Counted from the first letter of the stretch, positions 1 through 7,458 are shown. The stretch is 38,221 nt of DNA from a virus (IMGVR_UViG_3300023171_000027:1-38221); one strand, 5' to 3'. Made by a program: numbers and translations. Notes: generated by a model not told the origin, from the sequence alone.

Positions 1-69
1 ATTGCAGAAAAACGCTAATTCAATTAATGTTTCAAATACTTCTTTGTTGTAATTTTCTGTTTCTTTCAT
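1..69 (-). CDS. Small unknown protein, 5' part only (cut by window edge)
   Basis: An ATG at 69 opens a frame that runs off the left edge with no stop (23 codons, beginning MKETENYNKE). It follows directly after the 46-bp leader repeat at 63-108. I do not recognise the protein. If the window ends are joined, the frame stops after five more codons. With one base fewer at the junction it would continue into the fragment at 38155-38221 and give a protein of about 44 aa. The gene is partial either way. Confidence 0.45.
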   Translation of the reverse strand, partial: MKETENYNKEVFETLIELAFFCN

Positions 70-108
70 AATATATTTTTTTAATGTTATTTAAAATAAG
101 GCTGGTTA
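63..108 (-). repeat. 46-bp direct repeat, copy 1 (gene leader)
   Basis: These 46 bp are identical to 38112-38157. Read on the minus strand, the unit starts at the stop codon of the previous gene, continues through AGCCTTATTTTAAATAAC and an A/T-rich stretch, and ends in ATGAAAG, the start of the next gene. It is therefore a duplicated intercistronic leader. Related but shorter leaders (shared GTTTTCAAATAA on the plus strand) lie at 273-284 and 497-508. Confidence 0.85.
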
Positions 109-252
109 TAGTATTGTTTTGCCGTTTTTATTTATTCTGTACCCAGTAACAGTTGTTGATTCGTGTTTGAAGTTAAGGCAAATATATTTACGTTTACTTC
201 TGCCTGTTAAGAACTCTTTAAGTTTAGTTCTTCTATATCCGTATGGTCTCAT
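106..252 (-). CDS. Small basic protein of unknown function (48 aa)
   Basis: A complete 48-codon frame begins MRPYGYRRTKLKEF and is rich in Arg and Lys. The ATG at 252 follows an A-rich leader containing TTATTTGAAAAC, also seen before the neighbouring gene at 479. Its TAA stop is the first codon of the 46-bp repeat. The size, charge and leader spacing fit a real small phage gene. I recognise no family, and the basic character would suit nucleic-acid binding, but that is only inference. Confidence 0.55.
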   Translation of the reverse strand: MRPYGYRRTKLKEFLTGRSKRKYICLNFKHESTTVTGYRINKNGKTIL

Positions 253-290
253 AATTTCTCTATTTATTTTTAGTTTTCAAATAAAATTGG

Positions 291-479
291 TTATCTAACT
301 GTATTCGCTGTTTGTCTTTCTTTGAATGTAAATGAATTAAACCAAACATCGTACATGTTTCTAATTTTAATCCAATCTGACTTACTGTATTTTGATTTTC
401 TACATTTAGGGTTTCCGGTATGGCACAACATAATGTATCTTAAAATCTTTTTATCTTTTCTTCTTATTCCGTTTCTCAT
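291..479 (-). CDS. Small basic protein of unknown function (62 aa)
   Basis: This 62-aa frame lies between the VRR-NUC gene and the 48-aa gene, with an ATG start at 479 after an A-rich leader (TTATTTGAAAACAAAAACG). It is strongly basic and has two cysteines and two histidines in its first half (CHTGNPKC), but no complete zinc-finger spacing that I can name. The similar leader and co-orientation with its neighbours support it over the overlapping plus-strand frame. Function unknown. Confidence 0.5.
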   Translation of the reverse strand: MRNGIRRKDKKILRYIMLCHTGNPKCRKSKYSKSDWIKIRNMYDVWFNSFTFKERQTANTVR

Positions 480-529
480 TTCATTCGTTCGTTTTTGTTT
501 TCAAATAAGGCTCAATTTTTGGGTAGGGG

Positions 530-600
530 AAGGATTCGAATAAACCGGTATCGAGCCACTTAATGGTAACGGTGTCTTCTGCTATTCCCGACAATCTAAA
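530..600 (-). other. tRNA 3'-end-like sequence (not a foldable tRNA)
   Basis: On the minus strand this stretch contains TTCGAATCCTTCCCC followed by CTACCCA, which resembles the T-loop, 3' T-stem and acceptor end of a tRNA. The matching 5' T-stem is absent and the D-arm does not form, although GTCGGGAA at the 5' side partly pairs with the 3' end. It may be a tRNA relic, an attachment-site-like fragment, or chance. It lies in the gap just downstream of the VRR-NUC stop codon. Confidence 0.2.
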
Positions 601-946
601 TGGTCGGTTGTTCTTTGAGTAAAATGTTTTTAAATTCATTTAGTGATCGTATTAAGTGATATTCAAATCCTAAAAGTTTTACACGTTGTTCAAAATCTTT
701 CTGAACTTCGCTTTGTACTCCTTTTTCAATCTTCAGCTCTATGAACAAAGTTTTGTTTGGCTGTAAAATTATGAGGTCAGAAACACCAGGAAGCAAACCG
801 GTAGCTTTCATTTTTTTTGCTTCTATAACGTTCCGTGATCCTCCATTCGGTACGCTAAAAATGACGTGTCGTGGATTATGGTTTTTCAAACAAAATGTAT
901 TGTTGTACCATGTGTAAATTTGTTGTTGTAATTGATCTTCTGTCAT
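596..946 (-). CDS. VRR-NUC domain nuclease
   Basis: This 116-aa protein is essentially one VRR-NUC domain, a virus-type PD-(D/E)XK nuclease fold. The family signature is clear: FSVPNGG at 30-36, KMKATGLLPGVSDLII at 45-60 with the metal-binding D57, then the ExK of FIELK (E70, K72) and a following GVQS/Q segment (77-82). Stand-alone phage VRR-NUC proteins are thought to act as structure-specific (Holliday-junction-like) nucleases during replication or recombination. It follows the primase-helicase gene after a 210-bp gap rich in AGGTAA hexamers and probably belongs to the same replication unit. The family call is secure; the exact substrate is inference. Confidence 0.9.
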   Translation of the reverse strand: MTEDQLQQQIYTWYNNTFCLKNHNPRHVIFSVPNGGSRNVIEAKKMKATGLLPGVSDLIILQPNKTLFIELKIEKGVQSEVQKDFEQRVKLLGFEYHLIRSLNEFKNILLKEQPTI

Positions 947-1156
947 AAGGTAAGATTTTTAAGGGTAATAATTTTATTTTTGGAGAGCTATAGAAAATAA
1001 TTAAAATTCATTATTATGTATATTTATGTAAAATGAAATGTATATTTAAAAGTTTATAATAAATTTACCTTACCTTCTTACCTTTTAGCTTAAGTATTGA
1101 TTTTGTTAGCCTCAGTAGGTAATGTTTTTTTATTACCTTTTTATTACTTTATTACC
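947..1156. other. AGGTAA/TTACCT hexamer cluster (possible origin or operator)
   Basis: This 210-bp A/T-rich gap holds five plus-strand TTACCT copies (1065, 1070, 1078, 1133, 1152), two inverted AGGTAA copies (948, 1117), and near-copies at 962 (AGGGTAAT) and 1144 (TTACTT). The last TTACCT overlaps the primase stop codon. No gene fits here. Repeated short sites next to the replication primase suggest iterons of an origin or multiple binding sites for a regulator. Neither role is proven. Confidence 0.5.
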
Positions 1157-3334
1157 TTAAAAAGGCACATCTTGTTCGTTTTGAGGCGTTTGTACAAAAA
1201 TAGGTTCTGCAAATAAACGAACACCAAAAATAACTTTTCCCGCTCTCTTGTATGATTTATAAGTAATTTTGTTTTTTGTAAAAATATCTTTCACATCGTA
1301 CTTTGTAATATTTACAGAATGAATAACATTTAGGTATTGCAAAATTTGACCCTGATTTAATATTCGTTCTTCCGTTTTTTTATCTTCTGGCTCGATGGAA
1401 TAAATATTAAAAAACATTTCTTCAACTGGCATAATTTCAATATTTGATCCGGTATTTTCGTTTAAGAAATCAACATCTTCACTATTATAAATTTTCCAAT
1501 CAAAATCATTTCGCCACATATTAAATACTTCTCGCCAAAGATCGTCTGTACTTATTTTAATCATCGAATCATAATCTATAGATTCTACATTTATAGGCAA
1601 AATTCTTCTGTTTCCGGTAACATCTTTTAAAACATCACTCTCATTACTTGTGCCGGCTAATGATGCTTTACGTTTCATTTTTGAGTAAAAAGCCGAGTAA
1701 GGCAATCTTATGTCAATTAGGTTTGCATCTGCTATCTTTTTAAAATCTTTAACGTCCTTTGTCGCTAAACCTCCAAATTCATCATCTAAAACAATCAAAC
1801 CTTTAACCAAGTTGTAAATGCTGTCTTTGTCTTTTGCGTCTATCCTATGCTCAATTAAATACTTTCTTAATTCTTTTGGTAGAAGGTTACGAAAGAAAGA
1901 AGTTTTTCCGGTTCCCTGTTTTTGACCGCAAAGAACTAATGTAAGAGGAGAAACTTTTGTTTCATGTATTGGACTAATCCAATTATGAACAGACCCTACA
2001 AGCCATTTTTTAAACGCCCAACGATTATAATCGCTATTTGGTTTTATACAGTCTACATATTTATCAATGTTTCCTATTTCAAATTCTTTATTACTGAAGA
2101 AATCATTTAACGGATTCATAACCGGTGTTGCTTCAGAATTAATCATATCGCGAACGTCTGATTTATTCACGTTAAAATCTAAACAGTTTTTAGCAGAAAA
2201 GTAAATAGAGTTTAATTTAATATCATCTAAAACTTTACCACTTATAAATATTTCATTTGTAATGTAATCACGCGTTGGGTTGTAATTATCTAGTATAAAG
2301 TTTTTAAGTTGGCTTACTTCGCTATCTTCGCTTTCTACTGAAAAATCAGTTTTAGAATCAATTAAACTTTGTATTAATTCATCTCTAGGGGCTTCTAATT
2401 TTAAAACTTCTGTAACGTGTCTTTTTACGCTCTCTACCGTTGGCGTCCCTTGCGTTTTTTGAAGAGCAACTGTAGAAATAACTTTTTTGGTAAGGTTTGA
2501 ATAAACCTCGATACCTTCTTCTTTTACGTAATGGTAAAAAGTACCAATAGTAATTTGTCCAGGTCGGCAAAAGTTTTTATAATGCTTTTCAATATCCTTT
2601 TCATTATACTTTGATCCGTTTTGGCAAATAGATTTAAAATAATTTAATCCGGCTTCTCCAAACTTTGAACCGATAGCAAAACCTATATCACAATATCTTT
2701 TATAATCATCTTGGCAAATATCAATTGATTTTAATTTTTCTACTATTTCGCCAAAATCATCTTGAACAAAAACAAATTCCTGTTTTTTAGTTTTGGCTAA
2801 CTTTGATTTAGCAATAAACTTATTTGCTTTTTCATTATGGAAAATGTAAGGATCAAAAGAAAGATAACGTAAACGGTTTTTATTTTTACATGATTGGTCA
2901 ATCATTATATTAAAATTATCCCAATAATACTGCCCTAATTCATTAAACGATTCTAAGAATTTATTAGGATTAATTTTAACGAAAATACATAAACCTTCCC
3001 CGCCAAAAGAACGGTGCGAAACGAAAGTATATTTATCTTCATTTATTTTGTTTAGTAATTTTAAATCTACATCATCATCGATATCAATTACAATTAAACC
3101 GTTCAACTCTAAAATATTACTTTCTACTTTTGAACCCTGATTCATTACTGCCGATCCGGTTATTGCCGGCATCATATTTTTAAGTTCTTTGTATCGTGCC
3201 GGTTCTTTTTTAATTGCCCGAGCTGTTAAAACTACATCTTGATACTTACCGTTCTTAATAAGATCAATATATTCATCAAGTGAAATATCTGTTTTATTGG
3301 TGTCTTTAATGTTTTGGTAAAAGCTAAATTTCAT
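1157..3334 (-). CDS. Primase-helicase (BT4734/VirE N-terminal domain plus VirE ATPase)
   Basis: This 725-aa protein resembles the bifunctional replication proteins of Bacteroidota phages and islands. Residues about 70-180 form a BT4734/VirE-N-like primase region with IDIDDD (83-88) and HRSFGGEGLCIFVKI (107-121). Residues about 200-275 look like a PriCT-type linker domain. The C-terminal half is a VirE-type SF3-like ATPase: Walker A GQKQGTGKTS (470-479), Walker B LIVLDDEF (513-520), sensor-like GTSN (561-564) and TGNRR (573-577). It should prime and unwind DNA at phage replication. Its 5' end overlaps the helicase gene by 11 bp, so translation is probably coupled. The protein ends in NEQDVPF, an SSB-tail-like terminus. 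Confidence 0.9.
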   Translation of the reverse strand: MKFSFYQNIKDTNKTDISLDEYIDLIKNGKYQDVVLTARAIKKEPARYKELKNMMPAITGSAVMNQGSKVESNILELNGLIVIDIDDDVDLKLLNKINEDKYTFVSHRSFGGEGLCIFVKINPNKFLESFNELGQYYWDNFNIMIDQSCKNKNRLRYLSFDPYIFHNEKANKFIAKSKLAKTKKQEFVFVQDDFGEIVEKLKSIDICQDDYKRYCDIGFAIGSKFGEAGLNYFKSICQNGSKYNEKDIEKHYKNFCRPGQITIGTFYHYVKEEGIEVYSNLTKKVISTVALQKTQGTPTVESVKRHVTEVLKLEAPRDELIQSLIDSKTDFSVESEDSEVSQLKNFILDNYNPTRDYITNEIFISGKVLDDIKLNSIYFSAKNCLDFNVNKSDVRDMINSEATPVMNPLNDFFSNKEFEIGNIDKYVDCIKPNSDYNRWAFKKWLVGSVHNWISPIHETKVSPLTLVLCGQKQGTGKTSFFRNLLPKELRKYLIEHRIDAKDKDSIYNLVKGLIVLDDEFGGLATKDVKDFKKIADANLIDIRLPYSAFYSKMKRKASLAGTSNESDVLKDVTGNRRILPINVESIDYDSMIKISTDDLWREVFNMWRNDFDWKIYNSEDVDFLNENTGSNIEIMPVEEMFFNIYSIEPEDKKTEERILNQGQILQYLNVIHSVNITKYDVKDIFTKNKITYKSYKRAGKVIFGVRLFAEPIFVQTPQNEQDVPF

Positions 3335-4874
3335 ATTTTTTCTTTTTAGTCTCAGTGATTATTTTTTCAGTGTAAGAGTCGAATTTAACATGCTTGCTAT
3401 CTTTTAGAATAGAGCGCAAAATCTGTAAATATAAAGGTCTCAGATATTTAGTAAACCGGTCTTTGAATGATCCTTTGCGTTCGTGATATTCAAAGTTTTG
3501 CAAAGTGATATCAAATTTACATAAAAAAGTAACCCATTTTTGTTTTAGTATCTTAAATGTTTCAAACTTAGTATGTCCTTTTTCAATGTGAAAATTTATA
3601 TCTAAAGTTGGAATTACCGGAGCCGATTTTTGACCTTTAATTTTAAATTCTTTTACCGGTTTATCATCTTCATCTTCTTCAAATTCTTCTATTTCTGGAA
3701 TAGCTCCGCAATTTGGACAACTTTTATCTCTTTTAGGATATCTAAAACCGCATTCGTTGCAATCTATTTCTTCATTTAAAAAACTTTTACGTTGCCTGTC
3801 AAAAAATATCTTTCTCCAATCCCGATCGAAAGAAAAAATTCCGTGTTCTTCATTATTGTTTCCTCCATCAATTAATACGAAATAAGGCTTTTCTATTTTT
3901 GAAGTTTTACGCGCACCGCGTCCAGCTATCTGAATCCATAAAGAAAGGCTTTTTGTTGCCCTAGCCATTAAAATAACTTCAACATCACAAACATCAAAAC
4001 CTTTTGTAAAACAACCCGTATTTATTAAAACTGCATCCGGAGTATTTTCAAACCATTGAACAACATCTTTTCTATTTTCTCCATCCGTTTTGCTGTCGTA
4101 GGTTTTGATGTTTTTATCTGAAAATAATTCTGCATACAATCTATTAGTTTCAATTGCTGAGGTAAAAATCATTGTCTTTTTACCATCACATAATTTATCA
4201 AAAGTTTTGCGTAATGATTTGGTGTAACTCTCAGATTGAAATACTTTTTTCAAAGATGCTGCTGTAAATTCTCCTGAAGCATCTGTTTTTAACCCGGAAC
4301 TATCAAAATCAATATATTCGTCTTGTTGCCTGATTAAATAACCGTTTTCTATTAACCATGAAATGGGTTTCCCGCAAACAATATCGTCATACCAATCGCA
4401 CATTACTTCAACTTCAGTATGTAAATCATCTACCTTATGACGTGCTAAACGTACCGGTGTAGCTGTAAATCCAATTCTTTTGCATCCTGGTAAATAGGCA
4501 AATATTTTATTGAACTCCCAAATATGGCATTCATCAATAATGCAGTAATCAAACTTAGGCAATTTGCTTCTTCTGTTCCAAAGAGATTTTATCATTGCAA
4601 CAATCACTTTATTTTCAGGAATTTTTGTATTACCGGCTAAAACACACCCTACATCAATACCCTGTTTTGAGAATGTCTTAACAGTTTGCCTTACTAAATC
4701 TTCGCTATCAACTAATATTAATGTTTTAGCGTCTAAAAAGTCTACAAGCTCAGTAAAAATAACTGTCTTACCTCCACCGGTACTAAGTTGCACACACAAA
4801 CTTTCAACAGTGTCAAGTTTATAAATTATTTCGTCTAAAAGTTCTTTCTGGTAAGGGTATAAAGTTTTTTTCAT
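3324..4874 (-). CDS. SF2 DEAD/DEAH-type DNA helicase with C-terminal zinc ribbon
   Basis: This 516-aa superfamily 2 helicase has motif I STGGGKT (31-37), motif II DECH (114-117), motif III FTATP (136-140), motif V NTGCFTKGFD (285-294) and motif VI QIAGRGAR (315-322). A zinc ribbon follows, with CNEC (372-375) and CPNC (386-389), then an acidic linker. It resembles the UvsW/Type-III-Res-like helicases of phage replication modules and probably remodels forks or recombination intermediates. It is the first gene after the leader at 4875-4998, so this module's expression is probably set there. It overlaps the primase-helicase by 11 bp. Confidence 0.9.
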   Translation of the reverse strand: MKKTLYPYQKELLDEIIYKLDTVESLCVQLSTGGGKTVIFTELVDFLDAKTLILVDSEDLVRQTVKTFSKQGIDVGCVLAGNTKIPENKVIVAMIKSLWNRRSKLPKFDYCIIDECHIWEFNKIFAYLPGCKRIGFTATPVRLARHKVDDLHTEVEVMCDWYDDIVCGKPISWLIENGYLIRQQDEYIDFDSSGLKTDASGEFTAASLKKVFQSESYTKSLRKTFDKLCDGKKTMIFTSAIETNRLYAELFSDKNIKTYDSKTDGENRKDVVQWFENTPDAVLINTGCFTKGFDVCDVEVILMARATKSLSLWIQIAGRGARKTSKIEKPYFVLIDGGNNNEEHGIFSFDRDWRKIFFDRQRKSFLNEEIDCNECGFRYPKRDKSCPNCGAIPEIEEFEEDEDDKPVKEFKIKGQKSAPVIPTLDINFHIEKGHTKFETFKILKQKWVTFLCKFDITLQNFEYHERKGSFKDRFTKYLRPLYLQILRSILKDSKHVKFDSYTEKIITETKKKKYEI

Positions 4875-4983
4875 AACATATTATAAAAGTAAAATTCCAT
4901 TAAGTCGGCAGTAATGTGAGACGTGCCTTCCTAATGGAACCTTTATAATATTTTCGTGATGTATGTATCGCGTCTCACTTCAA
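4875..4983 (-). promoter_or_regulatory. Structured 5' leader of helicase operon, possible pseudoknot
   Basis: Two perfect 8-bp inverted repeats lie in the leader. Pair A is GTGAGACG (minus strand 4978-4971) with CGTCTCAC (4923-4916). Pair B is TTCCATTA (4939-4932) with TAATGGAA (4902-4895). They are interleaved in the order A-B-A'-B', the topology of an RNA pseudoknot, with connecting segments of about 31, 8 and 13 nt. The segment between A' and B' carries ACTGCCGACT, also found in the plus-strand attenuator region at 26974-26983. The leader would run about 110 nt from the predicted start to the helicase ATG. Confidence 0.5.
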
Positions 4984-4990
4984 TACACTG

Positions 4991-4998
4991 CAAATATA
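4991..4998 (-). promoter_or_regulatory. Promoter -7 element (TATATTTG) for replication operon
   Basis: TATATTTG on the minus strand is a perfect Bacteroidota -7 element. Unlike the other promoters here it has no TTG 19-20 bp upstream. That place is taken by the tandem AGCC repeats at 5010-5038, which suggests activator-dependent use. Predicted transcription start is near 4984. Confidence 0.6.
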
Positions 4999-5009
4999 CT
5001 TCTTTTTAT

Positions 5010-5038
5010 TTAATTAGCCTAATTTTAACTAGCCTTAA
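5010..5038. repeat. Tandem 11-mer TTAA(T/C)TAGCCT, possible activator site
   Basis: TTAATTAGCCT begins at 5010 and TTAACTAGCCT at 5025, a 15-bp period, directly upstream of the helicase-operon -7 element and covering the expected -33 region. Two near-identical copies beside a promoter with no -33 hexamer are best read as a protein-binding site. The binder is unknown. Confidence 0.45.
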
Positions 5039-5060
5039 TTATTTGTAAAGATAGGGGAAA

Positions 5061-5354
5061 CTACAAATACCCAAATGCAATTGCTGCAACTTCTCCAATA
5101 CTTCCTAAATCACCTTCTGATTCATCAAAATCACAATCGTTTTCTGCATCATAAGTTTCTTCATTATAAAATGCTCCAATTTCATCATCTAATTTATCCC
5201 ATTTATCGGCTTTTGTTTTAAATTGTTCAGCATAGATTTCCATTGCTTTTTCCGTAGCCATCCAATAATCTGAATTTGATAATTCACTTGGTTTGTGATT
5301 CGCAAAACCTAAGTCAATTAATACCTCTTTAAAAATCTCGTTTGTACTTTTCAT
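5061..5354 (-). CDS. Acidic protein of unknown function (97 aa)
   Basis: The frame begins MKSTNEIFKEVLIDLGF with ATG at 5354 and becomes strongly acidic in its second half (many Asp and Glu between residues 60 and 87). No family is recognised, no membrane segment or signal peptide is visible, and it is probably a small soluble helical protein. It is the last gene of the unit read from the promoter at 8358-8387. A weak inverted repeat (ATTTGTA...TACAAAT, 5041-5068) covers its stop codon. Confidence 0.65.
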   Translation of the reverse strand: MKSTNEIFKEVLIDLGFANHKPSELSNSDYWMATEKAMEIYAEQFKTKADKWDKLDDEIGAFYNEETYDAENDCDFDESEGDLGSIGEVAAIAFGYL

Positions 5355-5380
5355 AATCCTAAATTTTATGCCTATTGGCG

Positions 5381-5542
5381 TTAGTGGGTTTTAAATATAG
5401 TGGTTGTCAATTTAATGTCTGTTGGTACAACTTTATAAATATTACCTTTCTCAGATTTTATTATAATTGACCGACTATTCATAGCGGTTATTTTACAAAT
5501 TATACTTCCATAATATACTGTGTCTCCTATTTTAAAATTCAT
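5381..5542 (-). CDS. Small beta-rich protein of unknown function (53 aa)
   Basis: A complete 53-codon frame begins MNFKIGDTVYYGSIICK. The opening KIGDTVYY followed by alternating hydrophobic and polar residues suggests a small beta-barrel (SH3/KOW-like) fold. The start resembles the start of the 85-aa protein at 37226-37483 (YSIDDTVFFMKDN). It fills the gap between the 79-aa and 97-aa genes in the same direction. Fold and function are inference. Confidence 0.55.
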   Translation of the reverse strand: MNFKIGDTVYYGSIICKITAMNSRSIIIKSEKGNIYKVVPTDIKLTTTIFKTH

Positions 5543-5548
5543 CCCAAT

Positions 5549-5788
5549 TTATTTTAAAGTTTCTTTGTTTGTTATTCCGTATGTTTTTTCATAATAATGT
5601 ATAAAATTAATATCAGCATTAGGTTTGTGCGCATCTGCAAACCCATATTTTACAGCGTCTGTAATCTGATCTTTTTCAGTTGTTTCAAAATGCTTCTTAA
5701 GCAACAACATTACTTTTACATGAATTTCTATAGGCATTTCTATATCGTATAAATCGTGAGCCACTTGTTGTATTGCGGTTGTTTTCAT
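5549..5788 (-). CDS. Protein of unknown function (79 aa)
   Basis: A 79-aa frame with ATG at 5788 inside an ATGA overlap with the previous gene's stop, so the two are probably translationally coupled. Charged helical sequence (HVKVMLLLKKHFETTEKDQITDAVKYGFADAH) with no membrane segment. No recognised family. It belongs to the run of small early genes between 8328 and 5061. Confidence 0.65.
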   Translation of the reverse strand: MKTTAIQQVAHDLYDIEMPIEIHVKVMLLLKKHFETTEKDQITDAVKYGFADAHKPNADINFIHYYEKTYGITNKETLK

Positions 5789-6042
5789 ACGTTATAAGTT
5801 TTATCCCAATACTTATTAAATTCATCTTCTAAACTAAATTTACCGCCTTTAGGATTGTCTAACGCATCCATTAAAACGTTTGTAATATTTATTGCGGTTT
5901 GTTCGTGTTGCTGTTTTTCGGTATCTAAAAGTGATTTAGCAACAATAATACAGTTCCTAATAGCTACACGCTCCATTGCGTAATTAGAGTTTTCTTCATC
6001 CTCTTGTAAATACTCGCATATCTGTTCTATAGCTGTTTTCAT
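5785..6042 (-). CDS. Protein of unknown function (85 aa)
   Basis: The frame begins MKTAIEQICEYLQEDEENSN, and its start is similar to that of the next gene (MKTTAIQQVAHDLYD), so the pair may be distant duplicates. Predicted helical, acidic and soluble. The stop overlaps the downstream start by 4 bp. No recognised domain. Confidence 0.65.
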   Translation of the reverse strand: MKTAIEQICEYLQEDEENSNYAMERVAIRNCIIVAKSLLDTEKQQHEQTAINITNVLMDALDNPKGGKFSLEDEFNKYWDKTYNV

Positions 6043-6073
6043 AATTTTAATTTAAGTTAGTTTTTGTGTTGGG

Positions 6074-6322
6074 TTAATAAAAATATTCTACATTTACTGA
6101 TTTTGCCAAATATTGAAATATCTTTTCGCCTTCAAAGTTATATCCTACATAATATTCTACAAACTCTTTGTCATAAACGCCTTCTAAATACTCTAATTTA
6201 ATTTCTTTTATTAGATTTTCTCCGATGCATTTTGATCCATAATATTGATCGTCATTTAATTTATAAACTTCAAAAATTTGAGGCTGCATACTGAATGCTT
6301 CTTTTATAGATTTTATTCTCAT
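6074..6322 (-). CDS. Protein of unknown function (82 aa)
   Basis: A complete frame begins MRIKSIKEAFSMQPQIFEVY. It is rich in Tyr, Glu and Lys with no membrane segment. It sits 13 bp after the 113-aa gene's stop in the same small-gene run. Function unknown. Confidence 0.6.
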   Translation of the reverse strand: MRIKSIKEAFSMQPQIFEVYKLNDDQYYGSKCIGENLIKEIKLEYLEGVYDKEFVEYYVGYNFEGEKIFQYLAKSVNVEYFY

Positions 6323-6335
6323 TTCCGTTTAGGTT

Positions 6336-6677
6336 TTAATTAATTTTTTGATGGGTTAGTTCTTTGCCTGTAAGGGCGAAATACAGGTTTTGTAGTTGGT
6401 TAACTGATGATAAAATAATATTTCCACAATTTATGTGAGTATAAAAACCTGATTCATTTACAAAAACATCAAACTCATTGTCTATTGTGAAATATTCTCT
6501 TATTTTCTCAAACCCTAAATTTAAAAGCCATTCTTCTGTTAATGGTATTGGTCTAGAGCATAATATATTAACATCAATGCAACTGAACCAAGAACTTGAT
6601 ACAGTAAAAATATCGTCTGAAGTTAATTCCATTAAATAATTACCTATACAAATTTCATTTTCTTTCAATTCAGACAT
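6336..6677 (-). CDS. Conserved Bacteroidota-phage protein of unknown function (113 aa)
   Basis: The segments RPIPLTEEWLLNLGFEK (residues about 43-59) and VNQLQNLYFALTGKEL (near the C-terminus) match my memory of a small family common in Bacteroidota phages and prophages, where the end often reads VHQLQNLYFALTG. Its role is not known to me. The start at 6677 lies inside the end of the 41-aa gene (13-bp overlap), which suggests coupled translation. Confidence 0.75.
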   Translation of the reverse strand: MSELKENEICIGNYLMELTSDDIFTVSSSWFSCIDVNILCSRPIPLTEEWLLNLGFEKIREYFTIDNEFDVFVNESGFYTHINCGNIILSSVNQLQNLYFALTGKELTHQKIN

Positions 6678-6790
6678 AAACCGTATTTTTTAGTTATACA
6701 TTGCAACACTTCTCTATTTGTCGGTTCCGTCAACAATCGTTTTTTAAGTAGCGTGTTGAGGTTTGCGAATATTTTATCGGTTGGTTTCAT
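6665..6790 (-). CDS. Small protein of unknown function (41 aa)
   Basis: A 41-codon frame begins MKPTDKIFANLNTLLKKR. Its start overlaps the previous gene's stop (TAATG) and its end overlaps the next gene by 13 bp, so it is locked between two genes in a way typical of translated phage genes. Basic and helical, with no recognised domain. Confidence 0.55.
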   Translation of the reverse strand: MKPTDKIFANLNTLLKKRLLTEPTNREVLQCITKKYGLCLN

Positions 6791-7203
6791 TAGTATTTAT
6801 TTTTAAAATGTTGTTTAAATGTAATTCCCATTTCTTGTAAAATTAAATTTGATTTGCCTCTTTTTAATTCTGAATTTTTATACCCGTATTTTTTACGCAA
6901 TATCATTTTTAATTTATCGGAAGTAGCATTTTCAACAAATGTACCGTCTGTTAATGTTGCATCACGTGAAACAACAATTAATGGATTTTCTATTTTAGAA
7001 TAAAATTCTTCATCAATATCAAATAATTCAAACAACTTTTCTTTGTCAGCTTCTAAAATATGCTTTGAAAAACTATTAGTTACCGACCAACCGTTGTCAT
7101 GATTTGCATTGTAAAAAGGGAAATTAAAACTTCCAAAATCAGAATGTATCTTAAACAACAACCATGCATCATGGTCTGTCATTTCGCTTAGTTTCTTTTT
7201 CAT
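6790..7203 (-). CDS. Protein of unknown function (137 aa)
   Basis: The 137-aa frame begins MKKKLSEMTDHDAWLLFKIH. The N-terminal two thirds is mixed and aromatic-rich. The last 35 residues are very basic (RKKYGYKNSELKRGKSNL), which would suit contact with nucleic acid. No family recognised. Its stop overlaps the next ATG by one base (TAATG). Confidence 0.65.
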   Translation of the reverse strand: MKKKLSEMTDHDAWLLFKIHSDFGSFNFPFYNANHDNGWSVTNSFSKHILEADKEKLFELFDIDEEFYSKIENPLIVVSRDATLTDGTFVENATSDKLKMILRKKYGYKNSELKRGKSNLILQEMGITFKQHFKNKY

Positions 7204-7246
7204 AATTCTATTTTTAGTGATTTTATTTATCTGTTGGTTTTACTCG

Positions 7247-7447
7247 CTATTGTCGATTGTAACGTTCGGTTAAGTATGACTTAATTAGTTCATACCTATT
7301 AATCTGATTATTCGCATTTTCCATAACTAAACCGTATGTGTGTATGTCGTTAAGGAATCTTTCCCATCCTGATTTATATTCTTCACACAACTCAATCATT
7401 TCAATAATTGCTAATTTTCTCTGGTGGTATTTTTTCTGTTCTTGCAT
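7247..7447 (-). CDS. Helical protein of unknown function (66 aa)
   Basis: The frame begins MQEQKKYHQRKLAIIEMIEL and is almost entirely charged helix (ELCEEYKSGWERFLNDI), compatible with a small helical or coiled-coil protein. ATG at 7447, 11 bp after the preceding gene. No domain recognised. Confidence 0.6.
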   Translation of the reverse strand: MQEQKKYHQRKLAIIEMIELCEEYKSGWERFLNDIHTYGLVMENANNQINRYELIKSYLTERYNRQ

Positions 7448-7458
7448 TGTTGGTTATT

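Noticed and set aside
5045-5073. Possible extra promoter TTG-N18-TATCTTTA before the helicase leader
   Set aside because: The spacing is short, it overlaps the end of the 97-aa gene, and a perfect TATATTTG lies downstream; kept only as a weak alternative.
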